A stretch of 64,000 bases of DNA from Craspedostauros australis (GCA_026770025.1 JAMXDE010000007.1:2418001-2482000), one strand, 5' to 3'; positions 32,305-43,427 are shown, counted from the first letter of the stretch. The notes: generated by a model from the letters alone, not told the origin. Made by a program: numbers and translations.

Positions 32305-34199
32305 GCAGCAACAGAGTGGAAATCAGAGCGCCTTCCACAGGCAAGATCGTCAACATCCACTTCCAACTGCAGGATGTCGTCAAGCTCGGCGACCAGCTCT
32401 TCAGCATCGATACAGACGCGGAGTCGCAGGCCATCAACGACGCCAAGGTGCTGGCTCTCCACATACAATCCAACACCAGCGCCCATGCCAGTTCAAATGC
32501 AACTGCAAGTCCAAATGCCGAACAGCCGCAACCAGCATCGCCCATTGATGATGTCTGGTTCAAGGAGACCTTCCTCACGCTCGACGATCCGGACCGGCTC
32601 ACCCAGCTCGCGTACAACATCCGCGATCGGTTGCCACAGCAGATGCTGCCCAAGGCCCTCTCAGTATTGGAGAGGGTCCTGCAGATCTACCAGCAGAATA
32701 AGGACACAACGCCCGCCACATCGATAGCGCAGGCGGCGATGGACATTGGCCTCATCTATCACAGGCTGGGAGATGCGCAGTCCGCCGTCACCCAGCTCGA
32801 CTTCGCTCTCAGAATCCGCCAGGAGATGCTCGGTGAAACCGATCCCCTCGTGGGAACCACCCACATGATCCTGGGTGCGACGTACACCCAGGCTCAAGAT
32901 TACGCCAAATCCTTGCCTCACTTCCAAAAGGCGCTTGACATCCAGAAGCAGCAGGTGAACAGCAGCGACAGGGGGATCGCGTCGCTGTCCGCCGAAGAAG
33001 CGACGAACCTCGCCATCAGCCACCACAACCTCGGTGCCACCCTTCTGCAGAGTGGGAACTTCGAAGCAGCCCTCAAGGAGCACGAGGACGCGCTTGCGGT
33101 GTACCAGACCATCCACGGCCACGACGAGTCAAATCCAACTCCGCATGCTGACATCGCCACGGCTCATCACAGCATCTGCATAGCGCACAAGCAGAATGCG
33201 AATGCCATCGCCAGTTCTGGACCACCATCCGAGGTGGATGGCGACGCCGTCAAGGACAGCATGGAAAAGGCGCTGCATCATGCCCAGCTGTCCCTAAGGA
33301 TGCACCAGACATTGCAGGCAAACTCGCCCGAAGTCGGCGCTGCCCATGCCACGTTGGGACAGCTCTTTGTGGAGATGCACCAGATTGACGCTGCCAAGGA
33401 ACAGTACCAGGCATCCCTCAAGGTCTACCAAACCGTGTACGGTCCAACATCGCCAATGGTGGCGGCCGGCTACTCCAACCTGGGTGCGCTGCAATACCAA
33501 ATACAGGAGTATGACGACGCGTTAAAATCGTACCAAAGCGGTCTGGACATCTTCACCAAGATCTATGAGTCAAACGGCAGCGCCCAGCAATCGCAGCCTC
33601 AGAGAAAGCATCCCGACGTGGCCGCGGCATACAACAACGTCGGCTTGGCTTTGTACCAGACTGGCAAATTCCAAGAATCGTACGATGCGCATAACAAGGC
33701 GAAGGCCATTATGGAAGATCTGTACGGTCCCGATCACGCGTCCCTCGCCATGACGTTGGGAAGCCTGGGCAACGCGCTCAAATCGTTGGAGCGTTTGGAT
33801 GAGGCCATGGATCACTTCCAACGCGCGCACAAGTTGCTCCTCGCCACGTTGGATGGCAACACGCAACATCCGGATGTCGCCAGCAGTTTCAACAACATGG
33901 GCCTGGTGCTTGCACAGCAAGGCAAATCGGAAGATGCCTTGCCCATGTACAAATCGGCACAGGAAGCATTTTCCAAGAGCCTCGGCGATTCGCATCCTCA
34001 CACGGGATCCTGCCACTTTAACATCGGTCTCGTACATCAGGAGCTGGGAGATTGGCAGAAGGCCTCCATGGAGTTTGACCTGGCACGTTTGATCTGGTCG
34101 TCATCGCTGGGCGTGGAGCATCCGCAAACGCAATTCGCAGAAAAAGCCAAGAAGGAGCTCGACGAGGCGATCCAAACCATGAAGGGTGCTGAAAAGTAG
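31932..34199 (+). CDS. Mitochondrial degenerate-lipoyl domain plus TPR protein
   Basis: 755 aa from the ATG at 31932 (MLFRLGTAARRLA), chosen because the leader then is a typical mitochondrial presequence rich in Ala and Arg with no acids over about 55 residues. Residues 58-165 read as a lipoyl/biotinyl domain: PIKEVEVMSLVG, GNFVMAGDVVAVLET, then VEIRAPSTGKIV and KLGDQLFSID. In 2-oxoacid dehydrogenase E2 proteins the text between these halves is ETDKV with the lipoyl-lysine. Here a 26-residue Ser/Asn tract encoded by AGC repeats replaces it and no Lys is present. Residues about 260-750 are kinesin-light-chain-like TPRs of about 42 residues (A..HHNLG, A.AYNNVGLAL and similar). It probably acts as a protein scaffold in the matrix; the role is unknown. 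Its stop faces the Cys-rich gene 187 bases away. Confidence 0.8.
32266..32314 (+). repeat. In-frame AGC/AAC microsatellite at the lipoyl loop
   Basis: About 49 bases of AGC units with AAC interruptions, coding Ser and Asn within the lipoyl-like domain. The stretch begins GTAAC and ends AACAG, so it could formally be removed as a tiny intron, but it is shorter than usual introns. Confidence 0.85.
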
Positions 34200-34385
34200 G
34201 GGCAGCGGAGCTGGCGATGGCATGATTACGACCAACAAAGAACATGGCTACACTGTAAATGTGAGTAAATATGTCGATCTATCCCTTTTGCTATGCTATA
34301 TTCCCTTCAGAGCTTGAGTTTAGCCATCTTGCGCCAGACTGTACTTGAATTCCCCTGTGAACCGGTCTCTCTGGTTGCATACCGA

Positions 34386-37061
34386 TTACCAGAACAGCGC
34401 CTGCACTCCTCCAGCGACCAACAAGGCCACAGCCGCAACCCCGGCGTGCTGGAACGAAGAGCTGTTGGCAGCGCTGTCGTCATCCTGCGCACCGTTGGGT
34501 TGACCGGCTGTCGGGGGTGACGTTGGTTGCGAGTTGGTCGCGGGGTCCTTGCCGTCGCCACCGGCACTGCTGATGTCCGTTGTGTTGGTTTGGGTTGCCA
34601 TCTGTGTTGGGATGGCACTTTGCACAACGCTCGGCGTATGCGTTGGAGCTGATGTTGGTTGGTGTGTTGGCAGGGCTGATGGTGACGATGTTGGAACAAG
34701 TTGCTGCTGACTTCCGGTTGGGCTTGCTGTGGCATTGGCGACAGGGATGGTTGTTGCTTCAGTGACCGGCTGTGGGAGAGAGGGCTGCGTTGTGGGTGTT
34801 GCCGTTGGAGCATTGGTACCCACGTCCTCGCCTCCTCCTGCAGTGCCACCTCCCGTGCCACCTTCGTTGATCTCCTCGTGCGTTTCATCGTCCACGGCTG
34901 TTGGAGGTGGCGTGACCGGCAGTTCGAAAGGTCTTGCGGCGAATTGCAAGCACGAATCCGCCGATCCTTGCTTTTGGAATTGACAGGTGTTTCCGGTGAT
35001 CAATCCCCCCTCCCCGCATTGGAAGTCGAAGCCAAGCTGATCGGTATCAGGACACACGATGGGTTGGCAGCGATCGCAAGGGGCACCGTTGTACTCGACA
35101 GGGCACGGCGTCGCGTCACCGTCCTTGCTATTTGGCATGACCATGGGCTCGTTGATGCAGACCTTGTGCTCCATCATGACGGTTTCGCTGTTGCCGAAGG
35201 TCGCCGAGTCGCCGTCCGCTTGAATGCCAACGACGACGGGAAAGCAGGCCTGTGACATCCATGTGGAGTCACCTGGGAAGTAGTAGAAGTAGTCGTCTCC
35301 GCACTGGTTGGTGCATGACACCATTCCATTCATTGGGATGTCTCCCTTCTCCTTGAAGACGTTGTGCAAGTCGCCGCAGTCGCAGACGAACGAATCTGCT
35401 GCGATCGAGCTGTCGTCGCCGATTGTTGGCAAGCTTTCGGCACTGGCTGGTGTCGTTGGTGTTGTCATCGATGATGACACGGCCGACACGGTTGGGTCCA
35501 TGCAGAAGACATCGAAGAGTGCATCGGGACAGCCCATGTTCTGGATGAATGAGTCTTCGCCTTGGCACAGCTTGCCAGTGGCAACCAGCGAATTGTCGCT
35601 TGTGGATTTGCATTCGAAGCGCAGCGTCGGCTTGCCATTTCCGCACAGATCCATTTGACATTCGCAGTCGGCGCCGGACAACGTTGGGCAGACGGGTATT
35701 TGCTCGTTGTCACTGTTGTATGCGATGTGGTAGCAAAACTCGCCACTGGGAGAGTACCCGCAGTAGCTGCCATTTACTTCGGTGATCTGCGCATTGGCGA
35801 TGGTGTACGTGAAGTCCGTGCAGTATTTGCTGCATGTGATCACGCCCGACTGGAGCCCGCTCTTGTAGCCTGAGCAATCGCAGTTGCTATCACCGCATAG
35901 ATCTTCGCCGGGACAGAGCTTGGTGCGAGTCACGTAGTAGGATTCCTTGCCGTTTGTCGAGGATGTTGCAGATGCAGACGACGCCGGATCCGTTTCAGGA
36001 AAGACGTAGTTGTACGTTATGCAGTCGCTCACTTTGCACGCAATTCGACCGACGAAGGTGCTTCTGTCGATGTTGGCGCAGTCGCACATGTCGGAGTATG
36101 CCGCTGTGTCACACAGCGTTGACACGACTTCGGCTGGTGTGAAGTTGTATCCATCGTACTCGTTTGTGGACGGCTCCGCACGCGCACTAGTATCTCCCTG
36201 CGGTTCTGCCGCATGCAATGGCTCGTCCACTACGGCGTCTGACGTGGCTACTGAGCCCATCACCACCTCTGATGTGCGTCGCTTGCCATGATTCTTGATG
36301 AGACGCTGGCGCGAACGGGCCGTGGCCAACTGAGATCCTTCCTCCCCCAGGTCAAAGGCCTTTGATGGGACGCACATACCACCTTGAGATGAAGCCGTGT
36401 TTGCGATGCATGTTTCGCCCTCATCACACTGAGAGGACATCACGGTGAGCCTGCCTGCGTCGTCCATATTATCGTTCAGTCCTGACCGTGCCATGGACGT
36501 GGCCGGTTCGTTACCAATTGTCAAGGCTAGGTCGCATTCTTTGCCCGCCGTAGCTTCGTGGTGAGTCTCCTTGTGGTCTCGTGGCTTGATGCCGTCGTGG
36601 CTTTTGTTGCTATTCAACTGTTGCAGAACTTCTTCCTGATGATGTGCATGCTTGTGGTAGTGGAGGCCCGCCTTACGTCCGAACTTGGCACCAACCCTGT
36701 CACCTGACACGTTGGACTTGCTGTGCTCACGAGCCGCTGCGACATTCTCGCGCGTGCGATTGATTCGCTCACTCCCGTCGTCTTCATGGAACATCGTCAA
36801 ATCATCTCGATGAAGTCTTCTCTCTTCCCTCGCGTTTGCTTGCTGAAGGAGTTGGCGTGATTTGCGGAAACGTTTCGATGGCATGGACTGCTGCTGCTGC
36901 TGCTTGTGCTGGTCATGGGTGGACTGCATGCTCTTCATTGCTTGAGCCAGCTCTCGCTGGTGATTGGCAGCATCGTGACGAAGGCGATCAGGGACGAAGG
37001 CCTCCAAATGTTTTGCTTGCTCCAAAGAGAGCACGGCTGCTGCGACGATGGAATGTCTCAT
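34386..37061 (-). CDS. Cys-rich secreted or GPI-anchored surface protein
   Basis: 891 aa from the ATG at 37061. The first 20 residues (MRHSIVAAAVLSLEQA) look like a short signal peptide. Residues 30-330 are polar, Lys/Arg/His/Gln-rich. About 345-715 hold a series of Cys-rich modules with recurring CDC, CEC or CDCG pairs, YCGYSPSGEFC, CQMDLCGNGKP and CPDTDQLGFDFQCG, so many disulfides are likely. About 730-860 is a Pro/Thr/Ser stalk (TPTTQPSLPQP, PTHQPTSAPTHTP). The last 20 residues are hydrophobic (VAAVALLVAGG), as in a GPI signal or membrane anchor. The layout suggests a wall or surface protein of a diatom-type family. I do not recognise a named family. Signal peptide and GPI calls are by eye. 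Confidence 0.75.
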   Translation of the reverse strand: MRHSIVAAAVLSLEQAKHLEAFVPDRLRHDAANHQRELAQAMKSMQSTHDQHKQQQQQSMPSKRFRKSRQLLQQANAREERRLHRDDLTMFHEDDGSERINRTRENVAAAREHSKSNVSGDRVGAKFGRKAGLHYHKHAHHQEEVLQQLNSNKSHDGIKPRDHKETHHEATAGKECDLALTIGNEPATSMARSGLNDNMDDAGRLTVMSSQCDEGETCIANTASSQGGMCVPSKAFDLGEEGSQLATARSRQRLIKNHGKRRTSEVVMGSVATSDAVVDEPLHAAEPQGDTSARAEPSTNEYDGYNFTPAEVVSTLCDTAAYSDMCDCANIDRSTFVGRIACKVSDCITYNYVFPETDPASSASATSSTNGKESYYVTRTKLCPGEDLCGDSNCDCSGYKSGLQSGVITCSKYCTDFTYTIANAQITEVNGSYCGYSPSGEFCYHIAYNSDNEQIPVCPTLSGADCECQMDLCGNGKPTLRFECKSTSDNSLVATGKLCQGEDSFIQNMGCPDALFDVFCMDPTVSAVSSSMTTPTTPASAESLPTIGDDSSIAADSFVCDCGDLHNVFKEKGDIPMNGMVSCTNQCGDDYFYYFPGDSTWMSQACFPVVVGIQADGDSATFGNSETVMMEHKVCINEPMVMPNSKDGDATPCPVEYNGAPCDRCQPIVCPDTDQLGFDFQCGEGGLITGNTCQFQKQGSADSCLQFAARPFELPVTPPPTAVDDETHEEINEGGTGGGTAGGGEDVGTNAPTATPTTQPSLPQPVTEATTIPVANATASPTGSQQQLVPTSSPSALPTHQPTSAPTHTPSVVQSAIPTQMATQTNTTDISSAGGDGKDPATNSQPTSPPTAGQPNGAQDDDSAANSSSFQHAGVAAVALLVAGGVQALFW

Positions 37062-37877
37062 GGTGGATTCAGGTTTGGCTGCTGTTCACTATTGCACTTG
37101 CTTTGGATGGTTGGGATGGTTGGTTGACGACTGATTGATGAAAGGTTGAGTGGAATGGGAGACGATAGTGAGTGTTGTTGCGTTTGTGTGGCTTTGATCA
37201 TGAAAGAGACTTTGTGCCGTTGCTCATCCCTTCTTCAGCAAGAGTATTCACTCCACATGCAATGCAGTGCAACACTGCACTCGCAAATGCATCATCCTGT
37301 TCGCGCAACGCTGCGTTCCCCTGCCTTGGCACCTTGCTTCTGCTCGTGCTAGCATTCTCTTGTTGTCGTCGTTGCTCTTGTTGCGTGATTTGATTTTGGT
37401 GATTCTGGAACCACCGACAAATTTTGTGGGCAAATCGGACTTGTTGGTCGTGTGAAACGATTGAGCCCGATTGACTAGTTCGATTATTTTTCAGATTGTC
37501 TATTTTCGATTGTAGACTTAATGGTCATGTTCCGGTTTTGTCTTCACACAGCAGTCGAGATCGTACGTAAGTGTTCTTCTTCACGAGCTACCACACTCAT
37601 CTATGAATGATACAGTAAGCAGAGACCGCGCTTCATCAGCTAGCACCGAAGGGAGCATGGCACAATTGTTGGTAGTGAAGGTGGAATGTCGTACTCAAGA
37701 AATGCATTTGCGGTACCCGAGCGAATGTGTTTGTGCGCTTGCTCGTACTCTGCTGAAGCCTTCCTTCACGAGATCGATGCAATCCATTGTGATGGTTGCG
37801 AATGGAGCACGCGATTAGAAATGAAATACTCTACCCCAGAGCAGGGCGGCGCTGTCACTCCCTTTCTCAAGAGATCG
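37062..37877. other. Intergenic, no gene seen
   Basis: About 800 bases between the start of the Cys-rich gene and the end of the reductase gene. CTCGTACTCTGCTG at 37742-37755 resembles text seen in other gene-free parts. No coding frame supported. Confidence 0.4.
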
Positions 37878-39697
37878 CTAAGGTTCCAATCCCAAATCTT
37901 TCGCGGTGACTGGGGTTGGGATGATTCCACCAGGATTGAGCGGGAAGAGCTGCTTGTAGTATGACTCATTGGCATCCGCCAGGTCCGTGGAGGTGGAGAC
38001 ACCAGGCACCTCCCTCCAGCAACGTTGCCGCCATGCTTGGATGTTGGGGAATTGGTTGGGGATGCTGATGTGCGTGCCGCCAGCCTTGAAGAGTGGGCTG
38101 TAAACGCCATCGTAGCGTAGCATGGTGGGTAGCAACATGACGTCCGACTCTGTGAAAGTGTCGCCGCACATGAAGGGACTTTTCGACAACCGCTCTTCGC
38201 ACCGCTCCAATCCTTCGCGAACGTTTCTGGACGCTGCGTCGTACGCCTGCTGCGTGGTGCTGAATCCGCATTGGTACACCCCGTTGCTCAAGAGTTGATA
38301 GACCCATGCATTGGTCTCATCGATGTAGCTCTCCAGTTCTGGTGGGACCAGCGTTGTCAGCTGCGAGCTTGACTGTGCATTGCTGTGCGACTTTTCGTCG
38401 TCACTGGTCGTTGCCCTCAGTTCGAGCAACTTCGGTAGCATGCGCAGAATGTCGGGAGATTCGTTGGCGACGATGGTCTGAGATTTTAGATCAACGAGAG
38501 CCGGAGCGGTGCAGCGGCCTTTGTAGCTCCCGCCGGTGAGCTTGTCATACATCTCGCGCATGTCTCTGACATTGAGCTTGCTGTCTTCCTTGGAACGAAA
38601 GATCCAACCTCCTCGGCTGGCTTTGATGGGATCGTCGATCAGGTTTGTGACGCCAACAAGATCTTCGTCAAGACCAAGCACGTTGATGACCAGCTGGACA
38701 CGGTGGCACCACTGTGCATGGGGGTAGGGTACGAGTAGATCCATGAACGGTTCGTTTGGGGTACGATGAGAAGACGGAGAAAACCAACAGAATCGAGCAA
38801 TGGATGGGTCAATTCGCCGATGCGTTGATTGGTTGGCACCATCATCAAGGTGCAAGTGAGAGCGCAAGCTGAAACCATCCTCTATATATAACAACAACAG
38901 ATGAGACACAGCAACAGCGACGCTTTGCTGATAGATTTGAAGACTTGGGCACGTACCGGACAAGGATTCCCCAAGTAGACTTGATATCGATTGCGCTCCA
39001 ATGGATGCTCCGCAGAGCCGATGACACCACCGAAGTCCACCTTCGGCCGTTGATACAGACCTGACTTGTCTTGCGGGGCCAGCTCCGTCATCATTCGCTA
39101 TGAAGGATTTGAATCGAAGAATATGAAAATAGTATCGTGGGAGTGAATATTGCGCAGACATGGATTGTGGCATGGTGGAGACGGCGGACAAGGTGAATAC
39201 AATGGGTGAGCACGAACTGCGGCAGCATCAAAACTATTCTGCTGTGCGAATACCATACATAGATGGCCGGCGGGGAACCCCTCAACTCGATGAGCATCGC
39301 AATGGGCAAGCACCACAAGAGCAGAGTGTTGTTGGACATGGTCGATACGTCAATTTCAGAAGCAGCTCCACTGGATTCAACTCGATTGCCTCTCGATTGT
39401 AAACGACACCATACGCACTTTCCACACGAAGTTCAGGGATCCCTTCGCGGTTCCAACGATCCGTCCTTGCGGCACAACCGTGGTCGCCACCTCCAAAATG
39501 TTGAATCCCTTGTCAATGCTATTGCCCTTGTCGCCAATTCCAAAGGGCAACCCCTGCAGTTGACTTGAGGCACGCGCGGCAACAGATCCAGTTGGGGACA
39601 TGGTTGTGAATGCACATGCCTGGAGTGGAAGCAGCAGCAACGCTGCAAGGCGCATTCGCAGCGTGAAGCGCGCATGTGCGCGTGCGGATGGATGCAT
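37878..39697 (-). CDS. Plastid-targeted glutathionyl-hydroquinone reductase (Xi-class GST)
   Basis: Rebuilt as three exons: 39697-39419, 39097-38957 and 38711-37878, 417 aa, both introns GT-AG and phase 0 (321 and 245 nt). Exon 1 gives a leader with hydrophobic RLAALLLLPLQACA and then F30, matching the ACA-F cleavage rule for diatom plastid import. Exon 2 gives KRMMTELAPQD, FGGVIG and RYQVYLGNPCP; exon 3 opens WCHRVQLV. The join makes GNPCPWCHR, the active-site region; the enzyme removes glutathione from glutathionyl-hydroquinones using the first Cys (C139). The C-terminus ends YYKQLFPLNPGGIIPT, typical of the family. Unspliced, the active site would be lost (HAQWCHR), which supports the join. 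Here Cys follows Trp, where bacterial and fungal enzymes usually have Ala (CPWAHR). Confidence 0.87.
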
Positions 39698-40369
39698 TCT
39701 TGGTTGTTTGGTTGGTGGATGGAATAGCTGGCTGGGGCTTCGATAGAGTGTGGGGCGCGAGTGGTTGATCAAAGAAGGCTGAATGAAACTGGCGCAGCTG
39801 AGTTGGTGCAGTTGCGAGCCTGAATTGTGTGATCGCTGTTGCGCCGTCTCGATCGCTCTCTCAGTTCGTTGATTGCTTTCAGTTGGTATGGTAGGTCGCA
39901 CGAGCTGCGATCTGATCTGTCTTGGCTGTTGACACCGTTCGTGATGCCCATCGTGAAGATGCTACTGCCGCTGTTGCTGTCACAGAGAGGTGTGAATCTG
40001 TGCGTGTTCGTTGATTGCATTCTTTCTTGCCGAAGATCCGAAGATACCCCAACAGGACGGATCCAGCACTGAATTAGCGCCACAATGAATGACTTTTTGG
40101 CGCCAAAGATCACAACCAACACACACCACCAGGCAACACACGTTTGGGCAACCACTCGCACCGATACAGTCGCGACCTCTTTTGCACAACTTCGAGACCC
40201 CAAACGCGACATGAGACAATACACCACACCAAGGAGACACGTTGGTGATGAGCACGAGTGAGGCCATTTGGTTAGCTCGTACAGTTGAACAAGTGCTCTG
40301 TGTCAAGAGAGTGCAGCAGGAATAACAGCACATGTTGAAACGGAGACAATACAGAAACAAGCGAGAAGC
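39698..40369. other. Divergent promoter region
   Basis: About 670 bases between the starts of the reductase (left, minus) and the sulfotransferase (right, plus). It should hold both promoters. No convincing TATA box or shared operator stands out. Confidence 0.4.
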
Positions 40370-41911
40370 ATGTTCCGACTGACTTCGAGGAGAGGCGCAG
40401 CCAAGCGAGATGGAAATGCGGCAGGAAGCACGGCGCAGCCATCACCGATGACGGAAGACCCTTCTCCGTCGCAGATGCCGTTGCATGCACAGTCCACATT
40501 CGGTACGGGCGGCTTAACGGCTGGAATAACGCAGCAGCTCTCACCGTCGATGTCTGCATCGAACACGATCGGCAGCACAACAGCGATGCAGATGAGCAAG
40601 AGAGCCAATTCCGAGCACTCTACTGGCACGAGTAGAGATGGTTCCGCCACCCAGGATAATTCGAAAAGGACGAAGAACAGACCGACCAGCAAGTTCGCTC
40701 GTTGCATACAGCTGCTCATCTTCGCAGCGTTCGTCAGTATTTGGAGATGGAACGGTGCCGGCCTTCATTCTCCCAGCGAGAGCACGCAGGCATTTGGATT
40801 GAACGGCGCCAACGGCGGCCACATAATCAAGCCGATGGCGAATGTGTTGATCGATCTTGCTGCCTCAGATGGCAATGGGAATGGGGATAATGATGATATC
40901 GGTGCCCAATTCATCGTTGACCCGCCCTCCACGGTGCATCAAGCCAAGCAAGACGTTCTGCAGCAGTGTGAGAACTTCAAGATCGGGGTGGCAGCACCGA
41001 GGAATGGCACCGACGACCACAAAGCCATCTGGGTTCCAGGATTCCCAGGATCTGGCAGCGAGCTGTTTCGCAAAATCATCACCTCCATGACAGGCTTGCC
41101 CGCCGGCGATATCTATGACAGCGGAGCGCACAGATGCAGCCTCTATCCCGCAACGTGCAAGACGCACTGCCCGTTCCTGCAGGATGCTTCATGTCCCTCC
41201 GACCTGCGCCTCAAGGTGGGATGCAAGAAGACGTGCGAGAAGCCCCTGTCGTATGTGGACAACTACTTCGATCGGCAGGTGTGGCTGCTGCTTCGCAACC
41301 CGAAGAGCGCCATTCCAAGCTACCAGAGCTGGTCGTACGAAGCGCGGAAGGACACCGCGACTCACATCAAACAGATGCCGGAGAGCGTCTGGAAGAAACG
41401 ACGCAACGAAGACTTCATGTTCATGTTGAAAGGATGGGCGAACACCATCAAGTGGTGGACGCGCGGTTCGAATGGCGATGCGGAACTGCCCACAATGCCT
41501 GTGCCACGCACAGGGCATCCTTACAACACCTCGATGATCATACCGTACGAGCACCTGGTATCACCCATCCACGGCCCGAAGCTCCTGCGCCGCGTGGGCA
41601 TTCGACTTGCGAGAGCCAACGTCGCCATCGAGACTGTGCCCAAGCTCACCATCTCCGCGAATGTGGAAGACGATCTGCGACAATGGAACTGTTTCTGGTC
41701 GCAGGTTGTGATGAACAAGAACAGCACCACGAAGCGTTCATCGCAAGGTCGTTACGTGCCATCGTACCGCAAGGGACAGCAGCAGAAGTTCCTGGTGGCA
41801 CTCGATGCGCTACTGGAACGGTACACCGTCCTCAGTCCCCGTCATGACTTGATCCCCCTTCTGCGGTACTACCGCGATGACATTACCACCAATCTGCGGC
41901 TGGACTCATGA
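40370..41911 (+). CDS. Type II membrane sulfotransferase-like protein
   Basis: 513 aa. A polar Ser/Thr/Gln-rich cytosolic tail (1-108) precedes one signal-anchor span (FARCIQLLIFAAFVSIWRW, 109-127), then a lumenal part, as in Golgi enzymes. WVPGFPGSGSE (221-231) fits the 5'-phosphosulfate loop that binds PAPS, and LLLRNPKSAIPSYQSW (306-321) fits the 3'-phosphate motif with Arg and Ser. Cys residues at 256-290 (CSLYPATCKTHC, CKKTC) should form disulfides. The pattern PGFPGSGSEL...RNPxxAIPS resembles the WSC-domain-containing sulfotransferase (WSCD) group, though no WSC module is obvious. It would add sulfate to glycans or proteins in the Golgi; the substrate is unknown. No intron needed. Confidence 0.78.
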   Translation: MFRLTSRRGAAKRDGNAAGSTAQPSPMTEDPSPSQMPLHAQSTFGTGGLTAGITQQLSPSMSASNTIGSTTAMQMSKRANSEHSTGTSRDGSATQDNSKRTKNRPTSKFARCIQLLIFAAFVSIWRWNGAGLHSPSESTQAFGLNGANGGHIIKPMANVLIDLAASDGNGNGDNDDIGAQFIVDPPSTVHQAKQDVLQQCENFKIGVAAPRNGTDDHKAIWVPGFPGSGSELFRKIITSMTGLPAGDIYDSGAHRCSLYPATCKTHCPFLQDASCPSDLRLKVGCKKTCEKPLSYVDNYFDRQVWLLLRNPKSAIPSYQSWSYEARKDTATHIKQMPESVWKKRRNEDFMFMLKGWANTIKWWTRGSNGDAELPTMPVPRTGHPYNTSMIIPYEHLVSPIHGPKLLRRVGIRLARANVAIETVPKLTISANVEDDLRQWNCFWSQVVMNKNSTTKRSSQGRYVPSYRKGQQQKFLVALDALLERYTVLSPRHDLIPLLRYYRDDITTNLRLDS

Positions 41912-42438
41912 AAGCGAGATTTGCATCGCTGTATGGCAATGCATACGCGTGCGATGTATCGTAGCACTCGAAATGGGTTGTCAGGACTCCAGAGAGTGCT
42001 CTGTATTAATTTGCAGGTTAGAGTATAAGATGGTGATGATATAGTGTCATTGGAGTAGTCGTAAGCCTTGGGGTACTCTACATGCATGTCGTTGGTTGGT
42101 GGTTGGTTGAGCGTATTCAGTTTTGGACTGATGAAATGGTCTAGTTTTGTGTCGACACTTGTCTGTTCATCGGACGTCGGACGGACATCAGACGTTGGGT
42201 CATGATGACCGTCCACTGTACCGAATCACGATCACAAGTGACTCAAAACAACACATCGACAATGGCGGACAATGCCGTCAATTTGCGCGCAACAGCGAAA
42301 AACAACGAAGCACCAAGAACGAAGACACGATGACCGCAGCGCAACAACACCCGCAACCACCGACAGCACGACCACAACCACCAATACGAGGATAACCCAA
42401 ACCAGTACGACACTACACAAGACACTTACGAATCCACG
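41912..42438. other. Intergenic and likely Sec61 beta 5' UTR
   Basis: CATCGGACGTCGGACGGACATCAGACGTTGG (first 20 bases: 42169-42188) contains a GACGTC core like a bZIP site and resembles repeats upstream of the DUF6824 gene. From about 42320 the text turns CA-rich, as in a 5' UTR, with a 21-codon upstream ORF starting ATGACCGCAG near 42330. Confidence 0.4.
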
Positions 42439-43427
42439 ATGGTGAGGACACATGCATGCGGTCGAAAAGCACATGGATAGATAGACCGTGCCAATTTGGA
42501 GGTGCTTTTTGCCGGAACGCTGGGAGTCATGAGTTGATGGATGATTGGATGGTTGGATGATTGGTTGGATGGATGGATGGATGGAGGGACCTGCGCCGCT
42601 TGATTGCCTGCAGTGAGATGAGATGAAGCATCACGGGAAGAGGGATAAGGATGTAGAAAGGCAATCCAACGCACGCGCATCCTCGTCCACCCGTCAAATG
42701 GATGGATGGGTTGATGGATGGGTGTGTGGGAGGACAGAAACATGAAAGCTGAAAGCGTGGAGACAGAGCACGTATGAGCCTGATCAATCCCGCAGATGAA
42801 ACTTGTGAGAGGTCTCCCAATGGCGCACATGCACTCCGCCGCTGCCTCCAAGTGCTCGCAACAACCCCAGATATCGATTGAATACGCACATCTCGATGAA
42901 AGCTTTGCCTGTATCTCACTCTTCTTCATACTCTTCCGCTTCAATCAACCTTCTGATCCCTCGTTCGCAATCAACTCCGACACGCGCCACGGGGTACGTC
43001 GATCCAATTTGCTCGATACGATGTCACACTGCGCAAAACCCAAAACGATTTCATTCTCTGGGATGGGTCATCTCTCCTTGGGCTTCGACTTGGATCGAAT
43101 GGAATGGAATCGCCATGATCTTTGGTATGCTCGGCTTTGGGTTTCTCTCTCCCGTAAACTTCTGCACTGGACTTCTGCGCTGGACTTCCGCACTGATACA
43201 ACCTCCATGACCCCCAACAGGCAACCCAAAGACGTCAAGCACAGAGAGCCGCCGCAGCTGGTGGTGGCGGTGGTGGCCGCCCAGCCGGTGCCGGAAACAA
43301 CATCCTGCAATTCTACACAGACGATTCCCCAGGTCTCCAGGTTGGCCCAAACACTGTCCTCGTCGCTTCCCTGAGTTTCGTCGGAATCGTCGTGCTGCTC
43401 CACATCTGGGGAAAGTTCCGCATGTAA
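42439..43427 (+). CDS. SEC61B: Sec61 subunit beta
   Basis: Small tail-anchored subunit of the ER protein channel. Exon 2 (43221-43427) codes 68 residues: [13 protein letters not shown], a Gly-rich stretch, then [16 protein letters not shown] and one membrane span ([20 protein letters not shown]) ending KFRM. The [13 protein letters not shown] sequence just before the span is the hallmark of Sec61 beta/Sbh1. A TGA lies in frame upstream, and CCCCAACAG at 43212-43220 is a good acceptor, so a first exon is required. I place it at the ATG at 42439-42441, which is followed directly by the donor GTGAGG, so exon 1 would code only Met, and the protein would be 69 aa with a 779-nt intron. Exon 2 is near certain; the start is a proposal. 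Confidence 0.85.
42536..42590. repeat. (TGGA)n-like microsatellite in the Sec61 beta intron
   Basis: Imperfect GATGGATGATTGGATGGTTGGATG units; a related stretch recurs near 42695-42725. Confidence 0.8.

Noticed and set aside
37878-39191. Single-exon reading of the reductase as a 437-aa protein
   Set aside because: It destroys the active site and gives an odd N-terminus; the three-exon model restores the family sequence and adds a plastid leader.
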